Source of the DNA: Astropecten irregularis
Taxonomy: Eukaryota > Echinodermata > Asteroidea > Paxillosida > Astropectinidae
Direction: 5' to 3'
Assembly (NCBI GenBank): GCA_963971285.1
Contig: OZ020253.1
Span: 3,100,001-3,164,000, forward strand
Length of the DNA: 64,000 nt
The translations under genes were made by a program, and so were the position numbers. Within the stretch, counting starts at the first letter, position 1. Each line of letters begins with the position of its first letter. Positions 1 through 12,680 of the stretch are shown here, piece after piece. A model generated the notes under the pieces. That model did not search any database and had not been told where the DNA came from. It was given only the letters and a program-made list of their open reading frames with translations.

Positions 1-135
1 CGAGGGTAAAGTTGGCTTTGTGATTTGATTAGCCTCTGTCCACTGAATACGGTAGCCGGGGTTGTATACTCCCCAATTTGAAGGTGTGTATTCTGACAAA
101 CGTCCGTATTTGCCGGCAAAGACAAACGCACACAC
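1..135 (+). repeat. SINE-like tail fragment, cut by the window edge
   Basis: The words 'gagggtaaag', 'ggctttgtg', 'gattagcct' and 'tgtatactcccca' match the 3' half of the SINE-like elements at 32077-32391 and 55100-55440. The head lies outside the window. Bases 136-593 hold no gene or repeat that I recognise. Confidence 0.55.
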
Positions 136-593
136 ACAAGTCGGTGTAGCCTGCGGCTGCTCTGTCACCTTAAACAATGTTGTACATGCCCTTTAAATGG
201 TAGCTAATACCTATAAGGGATACCTTCCAAAAGTTCACACTCAGATGTTAGCCCGTCTCTTGAAATGATTTACACTAATAAAACTGAACCCAAGTTAATC
301 TGAGATGATCTGAGCTTAGGGAAGAGGAATATTTTGTCTTTCGAATGCTGCAGTGTGGTTTCAAATACAACGGGTGTAAATAGCCCTCCGCCTTTCGCTC
401 TTTACCTAGACCTACTCTTTGATTTTAGTCCTGCTGCAAACTGCTCATTAATGGGCCACTCAAAATGTTCAATGTTTTTGAATTTCTACTCTTGTTTTTT
501 CGTAAAGTAAACTGTTAATCGAAATTCACTTTATACCTTAAAATCCAGAACTTTCTTTTATTCTGACTAATTGCCTGAAATACGTGTACATCA

Positions 594-1893
594 TACCAAG
601 TTACCAACTAATGAAGCACAAGAAATGTTCAGGGCACCTGTGCATATTCCAGCCATCATCTCGACATAACCGAAAGTCTTGCTTGACGGATTAGATGATA
701 TTGGGCCTTGGTTTGTACTGATTCCCGTTTAGGCATGATATACATTCTATCGTGTGTTTGTTTCCAATGCAAGAAATAAAGTAATAAACAGCTGCCAACT
801 GCTAGTCAGCCAAACTATTGACCTGAACTAATCAAAAATGCATGCATTTGGGCCATCCTAACTCAATTTTCTTTTCAGTTATAATTATTATATGTTTTAT
901 ACACACAATAATAAGTCAGAACACGTTTAAAATTTCATTTTATTATTGTTATAATTATTATTGAATATTAATTCATGAAATATTAATAACATCACATACA
1001 AAATGGGCAAAGGCGAATCGATGACAATCACTGTGGCCAGGGACCAGCCACTCCACATCAAGTTGTGGGAAAGTTTAATAGACAAATCATAAATAACGAA
1101 TTATTGAAATAAAAACATTTTAAAACACAAGAAATAAATTGAATATAACCACTTATTTACAAATAATGTTTGGGAAAAAGCAGTAATAAAACCACCACAA
1201 AAAGGCCAAGATGTTGAATAAAAAAAATAAATCAATACACTAAGAATAAGTATTATGTTGTGACTGTAAGAATTGGAATATTGGATGGCGGTTAACTTCT
1301 GTTTATTCCCTTCTGGCCTATATACAGTACAATATATAAATAAACCTGCCATGAATACATGCACATACAAGTATGTGCCTGAGTTGTTGGTGATTTATAG
1401 CAATTAACAACGGTGTGGACATACGAATTAGTCTTTCATGACAAATGAAACCGTTATAAATTTCCCCCCGAAAAAATCCCCAAATTTCGAACTAAATAAT
1501 GACTTAAAACATTATGAGCTATTCTTCCAGAGGGACTATTAACCATTGCTCTAATTGAATATAAGAATCACTTACCCAGTCAAGCATTACTTTGATTGAT
1601 GTCAACGGATTTAATATTGTAGAATACCATGGTATTCTGACACCAGCGAGGGAAACCAAGTGTTTTTTTAAACAGCGCCACCATTAGGCAAAAAAGACAC
1701 ATCGGGGAGCGCCCTCTTTGTCTGACACAGATTCAACAAATGCAATGAATAGAATGAATTATGGAGAAATGAGGGGTTCCTTACTCCAGGAACGAACTAA
1801 ATAACATATTCCATGATCAGTTAAGAAAACTGATGACACACAAATTTGAATAAAAAGGAAAGAATGGCATGATAGATGAGGCTTAAATCGCAC
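594..1893. repeat. Left flank of duplication unit A (no gene)
   Basis: This stretch is a near-identical direct copy of 10285-11565. Both begin at 'ccaagttaccaactaatg' and run through the same AT-rich DNA, the block 'cagcgccaccattaggca' and the MITE that follows. The copies are offset by about 9.69 kb, so this marks the left boundary of the tandem duplication that produced galactosyltransferase copies A and B. No credible coding region lies here. Confidence 0.8.
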
Positions 1894-2268
1894 TTAAAGG
1901 TAGTATCATACTTTGGTAAGAAACCAAAACAGAAATGTTCATAGACTTACGTATAACTTACAGGGTATGAAGATAGTGCTGGTAGAAACATACCGTTAAA
2001 ATGTTTTCGTCTGAAATGCGTTTATTTATCCAGAAATTAGTAAAACAACGAGCGAAATTTTTTTTGGATCTTTTAAAAGATCAAAAGTAAAAGAGATAAG
2101 ACTTAAGAAATACTGTGGCAGTTTTTCAATATTTTCTCATAAAAGTGGGCACTGTATTTGTATTTGAATGAAATTTTCACAGATGACGGTTACTGTATCT
2201 TCCTTGATATTTTTGCCCATGAATCTGTAATTTCTTTGATAAAAACCAAAGTATGATATTACCTTTAA
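1894..2268 (+). mobile_element. MITE family A
   Basis: The element starts TTAAAGGTAGTATCATACTT and ends in its inverted form, AAGTATGATATTACCTTTAA. The perfect palindrome 'tttgatcttttaaaagatca' type sits in the middle. There is no coding capacity. An orthologous copy sits at 11566-11939, so the insertion predates the A/B duplication. Confidence 0.85.
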
Positions 2269-2304
2269 TGTAACAAACGACTGAATGGGATATAAATAAC
2301 AGAA

Positions 2305-2625
2305 CTGGCACTTGATCAAAGGTAATGTCATACTTGTCAAACAAATACAGATTCATAGTCATCTGTGAAAATTTTCAGTCCCATATGGTGCCCACTTTTT
2401 GAGAAAACAGTGGAAGACGGCCACGGTATTTCCTAAGTCTTTTCTCTTATTTTTGATCTTTAAAAGATCAAGAATACATTTGGTCAGTGGTTTTAATCTT
2501 TTCTGGATGAATAAAGGATTTCAGGCAGACAAATGTTCACGGTATGTTTCTACCATTGCTGTCTTCATACCCTATAACTTATAGGTTAATCTGTGGAGAA
2601 TTCTGTTTCAGTATGCTACCAAAGA
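2305..2625 (-). mobile_element. MITE family A, inverted and incomplete
   Basis: This is the reverse orientation of the family A sequence (aggtaatgtcatacttg ... tatgctaccaaag) lying directly beside the previous copy. Its duplicate at 11985-12185 is shorter. Bases 2626-3467 are downstream flank of gene A with a (TATC)n microsatellite at about 3233-3260 and no gene. Confidence 0.7.
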
Positions 2626-3467
2626 AATTTACAAAAATATAACACTGTTTCTTACAGTGGGAAGAAAGGTTGAAAAGGGCTGTCAAACAATAGCAATGCA
2701 AACATATTCAGAAAGATTTGACCAAAGACGAAGGTAAAATGCAGCGATCGGGTCCTACATTGACTGTTGTAAAACAATACATAAATAGTATGACGTGGAA
2801 TTAACATTGTAAGCACACTCATAGTCATTATACATTCAACAATATTCAACAGACACTTACACACAAACTAGAGAACAACATAATGTATCAGGATAACATA
2901 AAATTATTGCACCACGTAGATGTCCATGCGTGATACACACTGAAAATTGCCTAACAAAAGACATATACGGGAAATTTCGGTCTGAATTTAATACAAGCTA
3001 CCAGGTTGTATAGTTAATACTACACCTAAAACCTAATGTCAACAATTTCCCTTTATGAAAATCTATCCTGAGTTCCACCAATAAAAAACAAACAAATACA
3101 ACAAAATTGCACACGAAGTCCCTCTCAGTTATTTAGTCGATTCCTCGAAAGACGTGAAGACTAATTCATATTGAACTACGTACAAATACAACTAAATGGA
3201 TGTTTTTCCAATTTTGGAATTGAATGTTTCAGTTTATCTATCTATCTATCTATCTATCTTCCTATCAAGACATTTCTCAAAATGGATATTTAGACTAAGT
3301 ATTTGTTATGAAAACAAAAAAGACCAACAATGTATCTATAAAAACCTTAATGGTTATTTACCTAATTGACTGATTATTCTCTTAAGATTAGACTGTGTTT
3401 CTCACGCGTCCCTTGTCTGAAGAACTAATCCTGAATTTGACATGACCATTGGTCTTCCCGTCAACTG

Positions 3468-6400
3468 TTACAGTTTGAATATGTCCACCGATATGTTGAT
3501 GTATAACGGGTGGATTTCGATGCGAGGCGGAGGGTACTTCAGGTTACTCAGGCCATCACTGTACATGCGGCTAGAGAAGTCCCTCAGTAGTTTGCGCCTA
3601 TAAAAGAAACGTAGATTTGTGAAGAGTTCACGTTGGTTTTGGCAAAACAAAACTGAAAGTGGAAAAATGATATCCTTTGTTTCACGTAGTAGAATAAATA
3701 CTCCAACAACATGATGTCCATAAAAAAACGACTGGTGTGAAACCGTGCGTTATTTGGACAGCCGTCAGAGGCGGAGTGGCATCTGCCCGTAATGACCGTA
3801 GCTAGGCTCTACCAACTGAGCCATCGAGACCTTTTAGAGCGCGCTGGTCACCAATGCAGACTAGTCGTAAGGTATGAAACAAGACAACCAGCTTTTTCTG
3901 ATATATTAGCAATATTACAGTTTGACACAAGTGGCAGAATACGCCATCGAGAATAACGACTCATGCATTGTGAACAACACGAGCGCTCATCCTGACTATA
4001 TATGGTAGTGTATGAATTGATTTGGAAAGCACGTCGAAAGAACACGTGAATGCGACATTCATCCACACAATGTGACATCAATGAAATAATTAAAGTTTAT
4101 ATACTCTCCATGTATTGACCATTTATTCTTATTTCTTTTTATCAATGGCCATTGCAGAAGTGTGGATGGACATCATTATTATGTAATTTCATATTAGTGC
4201 AAATTCACACTGCAATGAAAGGCTTGGCTGACATTACTTGTGTCTTGGTGTTTCACATTATATCTGGTCTGTATTTTCCACGTACCTCTTTGGATTTTTC
4301 GGTGCACTTTGATGATGATGATCTATGGTTTGATAGAATCCAATGTAGCGATCGGCTCCCGTTGGTCTGGGTGCCACCTTCAACCCGGCCTTCCTGACCC
4401 GCCGGTACATGTCATCGTCCTCACCTCCCCAGCCCCAGTACTGGTTAGGGAAGCCGTTTACTGTCCGCATGTCGCCGAGACGCAAGCCCGTCGCACCGCC
4501 GAATAAAGCCGAGTATGGTAGCCTACAGGAGGCCGGGCGGGAAAATATATAACATTGATTAGGAGCTCTTTTGGAAACTTTTTGACGTCAGCCACCATGA
4601 TCGTTTGTAACTCGCCCTTTTGATGGCCAATCTCCACAGATTCTGCATTTGTTTGTTCTTGGGGAACACATGTCCCCCCTGCCGCCATAACCGGGAACTG
4701 CACAGTATGTGAGCCTACCAGACATTTTCATGCGCTTATTAATTATTTTTACGCCGGTTGTGATTATGACGCACGGTGTACAAAACAACACGACTGACAC
4801 ACGTTTCCCGAGAGCGGTGAATGGCGCCATCTTGAGGTTAACAATGGTTAGTCAAAATTCTCCTATTGTAACATCATTAAAGGTACAGAACAGGTTTGGT
4901 AAAACACCCAAACAGAAATGTTCGCAGATGTACGTATAACTTCCAGGGTATGAAGATGGTGCTGGTAGAAACATACTGTTAAATTTGTTCTGCCTGAAAT
5001 GGTGTATTTATCCAGAAATTAGTCAAACAAAGACCGAATACAATTTTGATCTCGGGGTAAGATCAAAACCATTCTTTTTAATATGAGGAAATAAAATTAT
5101 GAGTCGGGTTTTCCTTATTTTCTTGTGACTCAGATGTCTGATTGAGCTCAAATTTTCACATGATCTGATGTGTTACTTTGTGTACATGTTGGATAAGATA
5201 AAGTGTGAGTGCTGTTCTGTGACTTTAACCAATAATGCACCATTTTCGACTCCAATAGAATTAAAACAAAATACATGCAGTGCTTTACTTTTCCAAATCC
5301 AGACATATTACGAACGGTGAATGTTTCATTTTGCTTTTTTATATATACAGATTGACCGAAGCTGCTAAAACTTCTTTGTGTGGCATTTCCTTATAAAAGG
5401 TAATATCATACTTTGGTTATTACCAAAGAAATACAAATTCATGGGCAAAAATACCAAGACAGATACAGTAACATTCATCTGTGACAATTTTAGTCCCATA
5501 CGGTGCCCACTTTTGGGGAAAACAGTAAAAAACAGCCACAGTATTTCTTAAGTCTTTTCTCTTTTATTTTTGATCTTTTAAAAGATCAACATGATTTTCG
5601 GTCGTTGTTTTACTAATTCCTGGATAAATACTCCATTTCAGGCGGGAAGAAATTTAAAGGTATGTTTCTACCACCACCATCTTCATACCCTGTAAGTTAC
5701 ACGTAAATCTGTGAACATTTCTGTTTTGGTTTCTTACCAAAGTATGACTATACCTTGAAAAGGTCTTACGTCTATTAATTAGTTGCATTCCCATATTCGT
5801 TCGCTGGTTTAATAAACCAACGTATATCACTCTTCTTACCTAAATTGATAAACGCTGTCACCGGTGATGAGGTGTCTGGGCATGTCATCGCATCCGTAGT
5901 AATTACGGTCACTCATTGGCACGTGGTCCACATCGTGAAACACGAAGCAATCCCAAGAAGTAAAATTCAGACTCTCAAGAAAGCCGACGTTCATTAGCAT
6001 TGCCCTGTTGAACTTCAGGTCGTTTTGCTGTATTCAAAGACATGAAAATGTGCTGCTTTGCTTTGTGGTGAAAATTCTGCCATGTTTTACCGCCAACTAT
6101 GGGAGGTCACTATAGCCACTCCATTTTGGTTCATTCGTAGGGGGCTTTATTACCAATTTAGATCGAGGCTTAGGCATGTACGCTGAGTCATGAGATGAAC
6201 AAAATAAAGTTTCAGGAAAGACAATGGAAAGCAAAGAGTGGCATTTAGTGAAGGAAACGTAATTATTGACCTACCTGGTTGACTATATAGATGCCAAACT
6301 CTAACCGCTGCCTTTGTAGCATTGGAACAATATGGCGCAGTAGGATAGGTAAGTGGTAGGATCGATTACGAAATGGAATGACAATAGCCACCTAAAACAA

Positions 6401-9049
6401 AAGAAACGTAACAATGTTTTAAGTACGAGTAATACGCATAGACAACAGTTTTTGGAGACAAAATGTTGCATTAAAGTACATGCAAGCAAATAGACATTCA
6501 GGAGGAATTTTGATGACACCATAATTTGTATACCTTTACCTAATAAGATAACATGAGTTATTGTTTTCCTATTTTTTCTACAGAAGAAAGGGATTTTCCT
6601 AAACAGCACACTATCGACTTGGAGTTTGTTACTAGGATGGGGTTGATATTAAACAAATATCACCGTTGGACAAACTAGTTTGTCAACTTCCAACACCTCG
6701 GGAGCTAGAATCAACTGTCCACCCGAAATAAACCATGTGATATTTGTTTTACTATACCTAATATTCTTTATTGTCCACAGTTTCGTCGAGAAATGCAGTA
6801 AAACGTTCGTGTTTGTGAACTTCACGTAGGTCGACGTTCACGCATGCGCATTGCAAACTTTGCCTGGAATTCATGCTCAGTGAGATATTCCATGCGCAGA
6901 TGAAATGTTACATTTGTGTAACAGTTCCTTCGGAGATTCCCCGGCCTACTCGCTGGTGATCAGCAAATATATCCACTGGCACATGATGGTGAATTGACCA
7001 AATTGGTTTCTTTCAGCACTAGGCCATGAATATTTGTGAGGTAAAGTAATTGAGGCGTAAAGGTCTGACACAACTCCATAGGGGTGTCTTCCAAATGAAT
7101 AGTAAATGTTTGAATGTTTTGGCAGTAAATGTTTTAAAAACCTGTGACAACAGAGTACATGTACTCAGTTCTGCCAATTACAAAGTACAATCGGCTTCTT
7201 TGGTTTAAAACCGAATGCATACACCAAATTGTGGGGCGGGTTCTGAGTCACTTTACTATTGTCAGCAGCCTAGATCGAGGCTGTATGCAGAATGCTTTTA
7301 CCTTCCATCTTGGTATACAATTCTTTGGTCTCCAGTGACCGCCTGGTATGAGTGTATAATCCCCTACATCTACCCTCAGTTGATATATATTGGTCTCTAG
7401 CTGCCCGTGGCTTTCGGCTGTGAACCAATCAGATTTGTTGATGAGATTTGGTATGAGCGAGTCAGCTTGGGCCATGGCCTGCCTGGCTTTCTCCAGGGCG
7501 TTCGGAGCGAAGATAAGACCCTCGGCCTGCTGCATAGTACAGCCTTTCACATCCACAGTGTTCGTCTTATCTAGTTACGAGAGGAAAGATACAGATTTAG
7601 GCTTGCTAGGCACTGACTTTTGTTGATATTATATTGAGGTTTATAAAATACATGCATCATTTTACTCCTCTTTGAACGGGTACGAAAGCATCTTATCCAT
7701 TCCCAATACGTTAAAATATACTCCTCATTATTATTCTAAAAGTAACATTTACTTACTGGGATTTAGAATGCCAAATTTCGGACACCATTTCAATTGCTGA
7801 AACACTCGCAATGTCCGACTTTTATTGCCTGAAACAAACATAGATAGAAACAAAAATAGATACTGAAAAGTGAACAAAGAAAAATTGACTGGAACGGGAT
7901 TCGAACCGGCGACCTCCTGAATACCGAACAGGCGCTCTACCAACTAAGCTATCCAGCCCTACGTTGGTGGTGACCCCAATAGGCAATCATCTTTGTTCGT
8001 TTGGCAGTCAGAAGCCATGAAACCACACACACACCGCCAGTTGGTAGCGCGCCTGTACGGTATTCAGGAGGTCGCCGGTTCGAATCCCGCTCCAATAAAT
8101 GTTTCTTTGTTCACTTTTCAATGACTTTAAATTCAGTCAGTTTCCCTTATGGTCATTTAATGATTATATTAATTAATAAGCCGTATCCTCTTTGAGTGAT
8201 ACCCCATGTACCATTTCCAGGTTGCAGCATTGTTGCATGTACATGTATCATTGAAACGCTCCCTGGGGCATGGCGGTGTGTATGTGGTGTCATGACTTCT
8301 GACTGCTAAACGAACGAAAATAATTGACTATTGGGGTCACCACCAACGTAGGGCTTGATAGCTCAGTTGCTAGAGCGCATGTACGGTATTCAGGAGGTCG
8401 CCGGTTCGAATAGCAGCAGCAACAGCAGCAACAGCAACAACAACATCAACAGCAACTGCAACAACAACATCAACATCAACAATACCAGCAACAACAATAC
8501 CAGCAGCAGCAACAACAACAACAACAACTGTAACACCAACAACAACAGCAATAGCAACAACACCAACAACAACTTATATCGACATGAGGCGTAAACGCAA
8601 ACGACGATATTGAGCAACTAAAAGACACAAGATCTTGTACACGTCAGCTTCGGCTCCGCACCCGATATCCCTTTTGAAAACACAAACATTAAATTAGAGG
8701 CCTTTGAGTACGGTTTGGAGGTAGAATTTCAGTTGCCATATAGTTTAAGCTATTGGGACGGCGTAAACATAGCCTGAGCCGGAAGTCAAAGTCCCGGGAA
8801 ATGAGACCGTTTCTCAGAGGCTTAGTGGCAAAACTAACCAAACCAACTCAAATCAACGACTCAATTGGTTAAAGTTCGCTATAAGCTGTAAGTGCATACC
8901 CGTACATGGGCCCTGAAGAAACATATACCTTCAACATGGTCTAACGGCTTCACTGCAACAATCTTGTATGACATCCGAGGAAGGATTACAAACTGCAAGA
9001 GGAGTCCTAATATTGCCAACACCCATAACGCCACGGCCAGCTTAATCAT
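3468..9049 (-). CDS. Beta-1,4-galactosyltransferase-like gene, copy A
   Basis: Six coding exons on the minus strand: 8929-9049, 7302-7570, 6275-6391, 5840-6027, 4286-4522 and 3468-3597. All have GT/AG borders and the reading frame is open throughout, giving 353 residues. Residues 3-23 form a signal anchor typical of a type II Golgi protein. Family landmarks are PFRNR (exon 3), FNRA (about 175), the metal-binding DVD (201-203), the two conserved Cys pairs and WGWGGEDDD (261-269). The C-terminus [10 protein letters not shown] parallels the vertebrate B4GALT1 end. The family transfers galactose, or GalNAc in many invertebrate members, from UDP-sugar to GlcNAc ends in the Golgi. Sequons are NKS (exon 2), NFT (exon 4) and NIS (exon 6). 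The residue equivalent to bovine B4GALT1 Tyr289 is Leu, and the equivalents of the metal ligands Met344 and His347 are Gly and Gln. Acceptor and donor are therefore unproven. Exon 1 is taken from the first ATG before the hydrophobic segment. UTRs were not identified. Confidence 0.87.
3775..4085 (-). repeat. Intron 5 block with tRNA-like box A and a 77-codon open frame
   Basis: On the minus strand the block carries 'ggctcagttggtagag', a typical tRNA box A, but no matching box B. Next to it (3848-4081) is an uninterrupted 77-codon frame with several Cys. The same block, frame open, recurs in intron 5 of B (13075-13308), C (24412-24642) and E (39799-40032). It is most likely a tRNA-derived repeat trapped in the ancestral gene. 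No known protein domain was recognised. Confidence 0.5.
4580..4870 (-). mobile_element. Possible DNA-transposon remnant with weak THAP-like start
   Basis: The minus-strand frame 4588-4830 contains [13 protein letters not shown], which resembles the opening of a THAP zinc finger, but the later Cys and His are not visible. An inverted related copy lies at about 26200-26470 in intron 2 of copy C. The call rests on similarity between the two copies more than on the domain. Confidence 0.3.
4877..5240 (+). mobile_element. MITE family B in intron 4 of copy A
   Basis: TTAAAGGTACAG start, the shared motif 'cagggtatgaagatggtgct', and the family B core 'gatctcggggtaagatc' in place of the family A palindrome. 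The right end is decayed. It is absent from the corresponding intron of copy B. Confidence 0.75.
5391..5758 (-). mobile_element. MITE family A in intron 4 of copy A
   Basis: Inverted family A copy with 'aaggtaatatcatactttgg' at the left, the 'gatcttttaaaagatc' centre and 'accaaagtatgac' at the right. Absent from copy B. Confidence 0.8.
7872..7962 (-). repeat. tRNA-derived SINE head in intron 1 of copy A
   Basis: Minus strand reads gggctggatagcttagttgg through the box B 'ggttcgaatcc'. The anticodon loop lacks U33 and stem pairing is imperfect, and the sequence recurs at least seven times in the window, so it is a SINE head and not a working tRNA gene. Confidence 0.7.
8035..8160 (+). repeat. 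tRNA-derived SINE, partial
   Basis: Contains 'gttggtagcgcgcctgtacg' and box B 'ggttcgaatcc', followed by the SINE tail 'tttgttcacttttcaatgac'. It lies head-to-head with the copy at 7872-7962. Confidence 0.65.
8210..8411 (+). repeat. tRNA-derived SINE with upstream leader, truncated
   Basis: A leader ('ggttgcagcattgttgcatg ...') precedes the tRNA-like head; the same leader precedes the head at 53594-53830. The copy is cut just after box B by a trinucleotide array. Confidence 0.65.
8412..8577 (+). repeat. CAA/CAG trinucleotide array in intron 1 of copy A
   Basis: Interspersed cag, caa and cat triplets over about 165 bp. Comparable arrays occupy intron 1 of C (27530-27750) and of E (36478-36627). 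Confidence 0.9.
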
Positions 9050-9429
9050 AATGAAGCCACACTATAGAAGACGTGATTCCGATGAAATCCACTGCAGAGT
9101 ATTAATGAGCAGCCCGCTAAATCTCTCTTCAATCTTAACCAATCTTTTTAGTGTTTAAAACAAGTCCCCGCAATCTGTCCTTAATTCGGACCTTCGGCTT
9201 TTTCCTGGAGCATTTTCATCAACAGGTATTCCGTGAAGTATATTACCAACACGCTAGTGTACTTGACCCGGCGTAGCTTGTATGGTAAATAATTCATTCC
9301 CATCTGAAATTGCGTTTTTGTCTAAAGAAAAATGCTACAGCTATAAACATGGTCTGGTATCTATGTAACAGCTGGGCAGCAAATCAATGTGGAATGTGAT
9401 TATCCTACACCAAAGAAACGTGACTTGCA

Positions 9430-9560
9430 TCACGTCGAGATCCATCCGTTGTACATCAACATATCATATTCATAGCATGATAGTTGCAGGGAAGACTTGG
9501 CCAACTTAAATTCACGGTTATTATTATTTATTAGTTTCAGACAACGGACGTGTGAGAAAG
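9430..9560 (+). pseudogene. Antisense relic of a galactosyltransferase last exon
   Basis: The plus strand encodes [15 protein letters not shown] sequence (here [11 protein letters not shown]) then a stop. Similarity to exon 6 continues past the stop into the 3' flank ('gggaagac', 'cagacaacggacgtgtgag'). It lies about 390 bp upstream of the exon 1 ATG of copy A on the opposite strand. Similarity beyond the stop shows DNA-level duplication. No other exons of the relic are visible on this strand. Confidence 0.65.
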
Positions 9561-10284
9561 AGGGTCCGGCTTTTAGAGAAACATTAAAGCTATAAAACAT
9601 TATTGGCCGCTTATGAGCATTCGATACAAACATTCAGTTTGAGAAATAAGATGAAGCTTCTTAAATATAAATATGAATATGAATATGAATATGAACTCAA
9701 CGAATGATTGACATGGACTTCGTGTTTTATTCTTTATTATTTGAATCTATTTTAGACCCATGTTTTTATCTAGATTCTAGCTCATGAGGTATTGGATGTT
9801 GACAAACTATAGTTCCCTTCACAGATGTACATCAGTATTAGTGCTGGTATACGTCAATGAAGGGAACTCATTCAACCACCGCGAGGAAAAATCATTAACA
9901 AACAATACTTGGAAATTGTGTAAAGCTGAGCACGATATGCACTCATTGCACTGACAATCAGACCAAGTGATATACATTAATACCCCCGTTTATTTGATTG
10001 AATATGCCATTTTCTGTGAACAGCTGCAAAGCAATTAACATTCCAATGATCTACTAATATATATGATAGATGCACTCGCCGTACAGCTAGCAATCGTCTA
10101 TCACATGGGTGCAGATTTCCTGATTAATTATGCAATTATGAAGGTATAATACATGATTGGTAAAGGTCACAGAACACCACTCACACTTTGTCCAATCCAA
10201 CATGTACGTGAAATTACACACTTATAAGTGTAAGTGCATACCCATACATTGGCCCTGAAGAAACATACCTTCAACATGGTCTAA
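9561..10284. repeat. Unit A upstream flank, inverted copy of 34918-35570
   Basis: Contains a (gaatat)n hexanucleotide stretch at about 9661-9694 and a family B MITE fragment at 10137-10225. The whole segment recurs in reverse at 34918-35570. No gene seen. Confidence 0.75.
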
Positions 10285-11565
10285 CCAAGTTACCAACTAA
10301 TGAAGCACAAGAAATCTTCAGGGCACCTGTGCACATTCCAGCCATCATCTCAACATAAACGAAAGTCTTGCTTGACGGATTCCATGATATTGGGCCTTGG
10401 TTTGTACTGATTCCCGTTTAGGCATGATATACATTCTATCGTGTGTTGCTTTCAATGCAAGAAATAAAGTAATAAACAGCTGCCAACTGTTAGTCAGCCA
10501 AACAATTGACCTAAACTAATAAAAAATGCATGCAGTTGGGCCATCATAACTCAATTTTCTTTTCAGTTATAATTATTATATGTTTTATACACAAAATAAT
10601 AGGTCAGAACACGTTGAAAATTTCATTTTATTATTGTTATAATTATTATTGAATATTAATTCATGCAATATTAATAACATCACATACAAGGTGGGCAAAG
10701 GCGAATCGATGACAATCACTGTGGCCAGGGACCAGCCACTCCACATCAAGTTGTGGGAAAGTTTAATAGACAAATCATAAATAACGAATTATTGAAATAA
10801 AAACATTTCAAAACATTAAAAATAAATTGATTATAACCACTTATTACAAATAATGTTCGAGAAAAAGCAGTAATAAAACCACCAAAAACTGGGCAAGATG
10901 TTGAATAAAAAAAGGAAATCGATACATTAAGAATAAGCAGTTAAGTTCTGTTTATTCTTTTCTTGCCGATACAGTTAGTGCTACATGTATGTACCATATA
11001 CAGCACAATATACCTGCCATGAATACATGTACATACAACTGCCTGAGTTGTTGGTGATTTATAGCAATGTATACAATGGTATGGGCATGCGAATTAATGT
11101 AACATGACAAATGAAAACGTTATAAATTTTACCCGAGAAAACCCCAAAATTTCGAACTAAATAATCACTTAAAATATATGAGCTATTCTTCCAGGGGGAA
11201 TATTAAGCATTGCTCTAAATGAATATATGAATCACTTACCCAGTCAAGCATTACTTTGATTGATGTCAACGGATTTAATATTGGAGAAAACCATGGTATT
11301 CTGACACCAGCGAGGGAAACCAAGTGTTTTTTTTTAACAGCGCCACCATTAGGCAAAAAAGACACATCGGGGAGCGCCCTCTTTGTCTGACACAGATTCA
11401 ACAAATGCAATGAATAGAATGAATCATGGAGAAATGAGGGGTTCCTTACTCCAGGAACGAACTAAATAACATATTCCATGATCAGTTAAGAAAACTGCGG
11501 AATGATGACACACACATTTGAATAAAAAGGAAAGAATGGCATGAAAGACGAGGCTCAAATCGCAC
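10285..11565. repeat. Left flank of duplication unit B (no gene)
   Basis: Direct copy of 594-1893, including the AT-rich block and 'cagcgccaccattaggca'. Defines the start of the second unit. Confidence 0.8.
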
Positions 11566-11939
11566 TTAAAGGTAGTATCATACTTTGGTAAGAAACCAAA
11601 AGAGAAATGTTCATTGACTTACGTATAACTTACCGGGTATGAAGATAGTGCTGGTAGAAACATACCGTTAAAATGTTTCCGTCTGAAATGTGTGTATTTA
11701 TCCAGATATTAGTCAAACAACGACCGAATTTTTTTTGGATCTTTTAAAAGATCAAAAGTAAAAGAGAAAAGACTTAAGAAATACTGTGGCAGTTTTTCAA
11801 TATTTTCTCAAAAAGTGGGCACCGTATTTGTATGGGACTGAAATATTCACAGATGACGGTTACTGTATCTGTCTTGATATTTTTGCCCATGAATCTGTAA
11901 TTTCTTTGATAAAAACCAAAGTATGGATATTACCTTTAA
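11566..11939 (+). mobile_element. MITE family A (duplicate of 1894-2268)
   Basis: Same termini, centre and flanks as the copy at 1894-2268, so it was carried along by the unit duplication. Confidence 0.85.
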
Positions 11940-11984
11940 TGAAACAAACGACTGAATGGGATATAAATAACAGAACTGGCACTT

Positions 11985-12185
11985 GATCAAAGGTAATGTC
12001 ATACTTGTCAAACAAATACAGATTCATGGACAGAAATAACAAGGAAGATACAATAACAGTCATCTGTGAAAATTTCAGTCCCATATGGTGCCCACTTTTT
12101 GAGAAAACAGTGCAAGACGGCCACGGTATTTCTTAAGACTTTTCTCTTATGTTTGATCTTTAAAAGATCAAGAATAAATTTGGTC
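11985..12185 (-). mobile_element. MITE family A, inverted, truncated
   Basis: Matches 2305-2490 but stops after 'gatctttaaaagatcaag', where the flank 'caagctaccaggttgtatag' begins. Roughly half of the element is deleted compared with unit A. A (TATC)n microsatellite lies at 12431-12472. Confidence 0.7.
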
Positions 12186-12430
12186 AAGCTACCAGGTTGT
12201 ATAGTTAATACTACACCTAAAACCTAATGTCAACAATTTCCCTTTATGAAAATCTATCCTGGGTTCCACCAATAAAATACAAACAAATACAACAGAATTG
12301 CACACGAAGTCCCTCTCAGTCATTTAGTCGATTCCTCGAAAGACGTGGAGACGAATTCATATTGAACTACGTACAACTACAAACACAACTAAATGGATGT
12401 TTTTCCAATTTTGGAATTGAATGTTTCAGT

Positions 12431-12473
<43 letters not shown>

Positions 12474-12680
12474 CCTATCAAGACATTTCTCAAAATGGAT
12501 ATTTAGACTAAGTATTTGTTATGAAAACAAAAAAGACCAACAATGTATCTATAAAAACCTTAATGGTTATTTACCTAATTGACTGATTATTCTCTTAAGA
12601 TTAGACTGTGTTTCTGACGCGTGCCTTGTCTGAAAAACTAATCCTGAATTTGACATGACCATTGGTCTTCCCGTCAACTG

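Noticed and set aside
7872..8420. tRNA genes
   Set aside because: Box A and box B are present, but U33 is missing, stems are imperfect and the sequence is dispersed with a common tail, so it is a SINE.
8355..8617. Asn/Ser-rich and Leu-rich small proteins
   Set aside because: Trinucleotide array translated on both strands.
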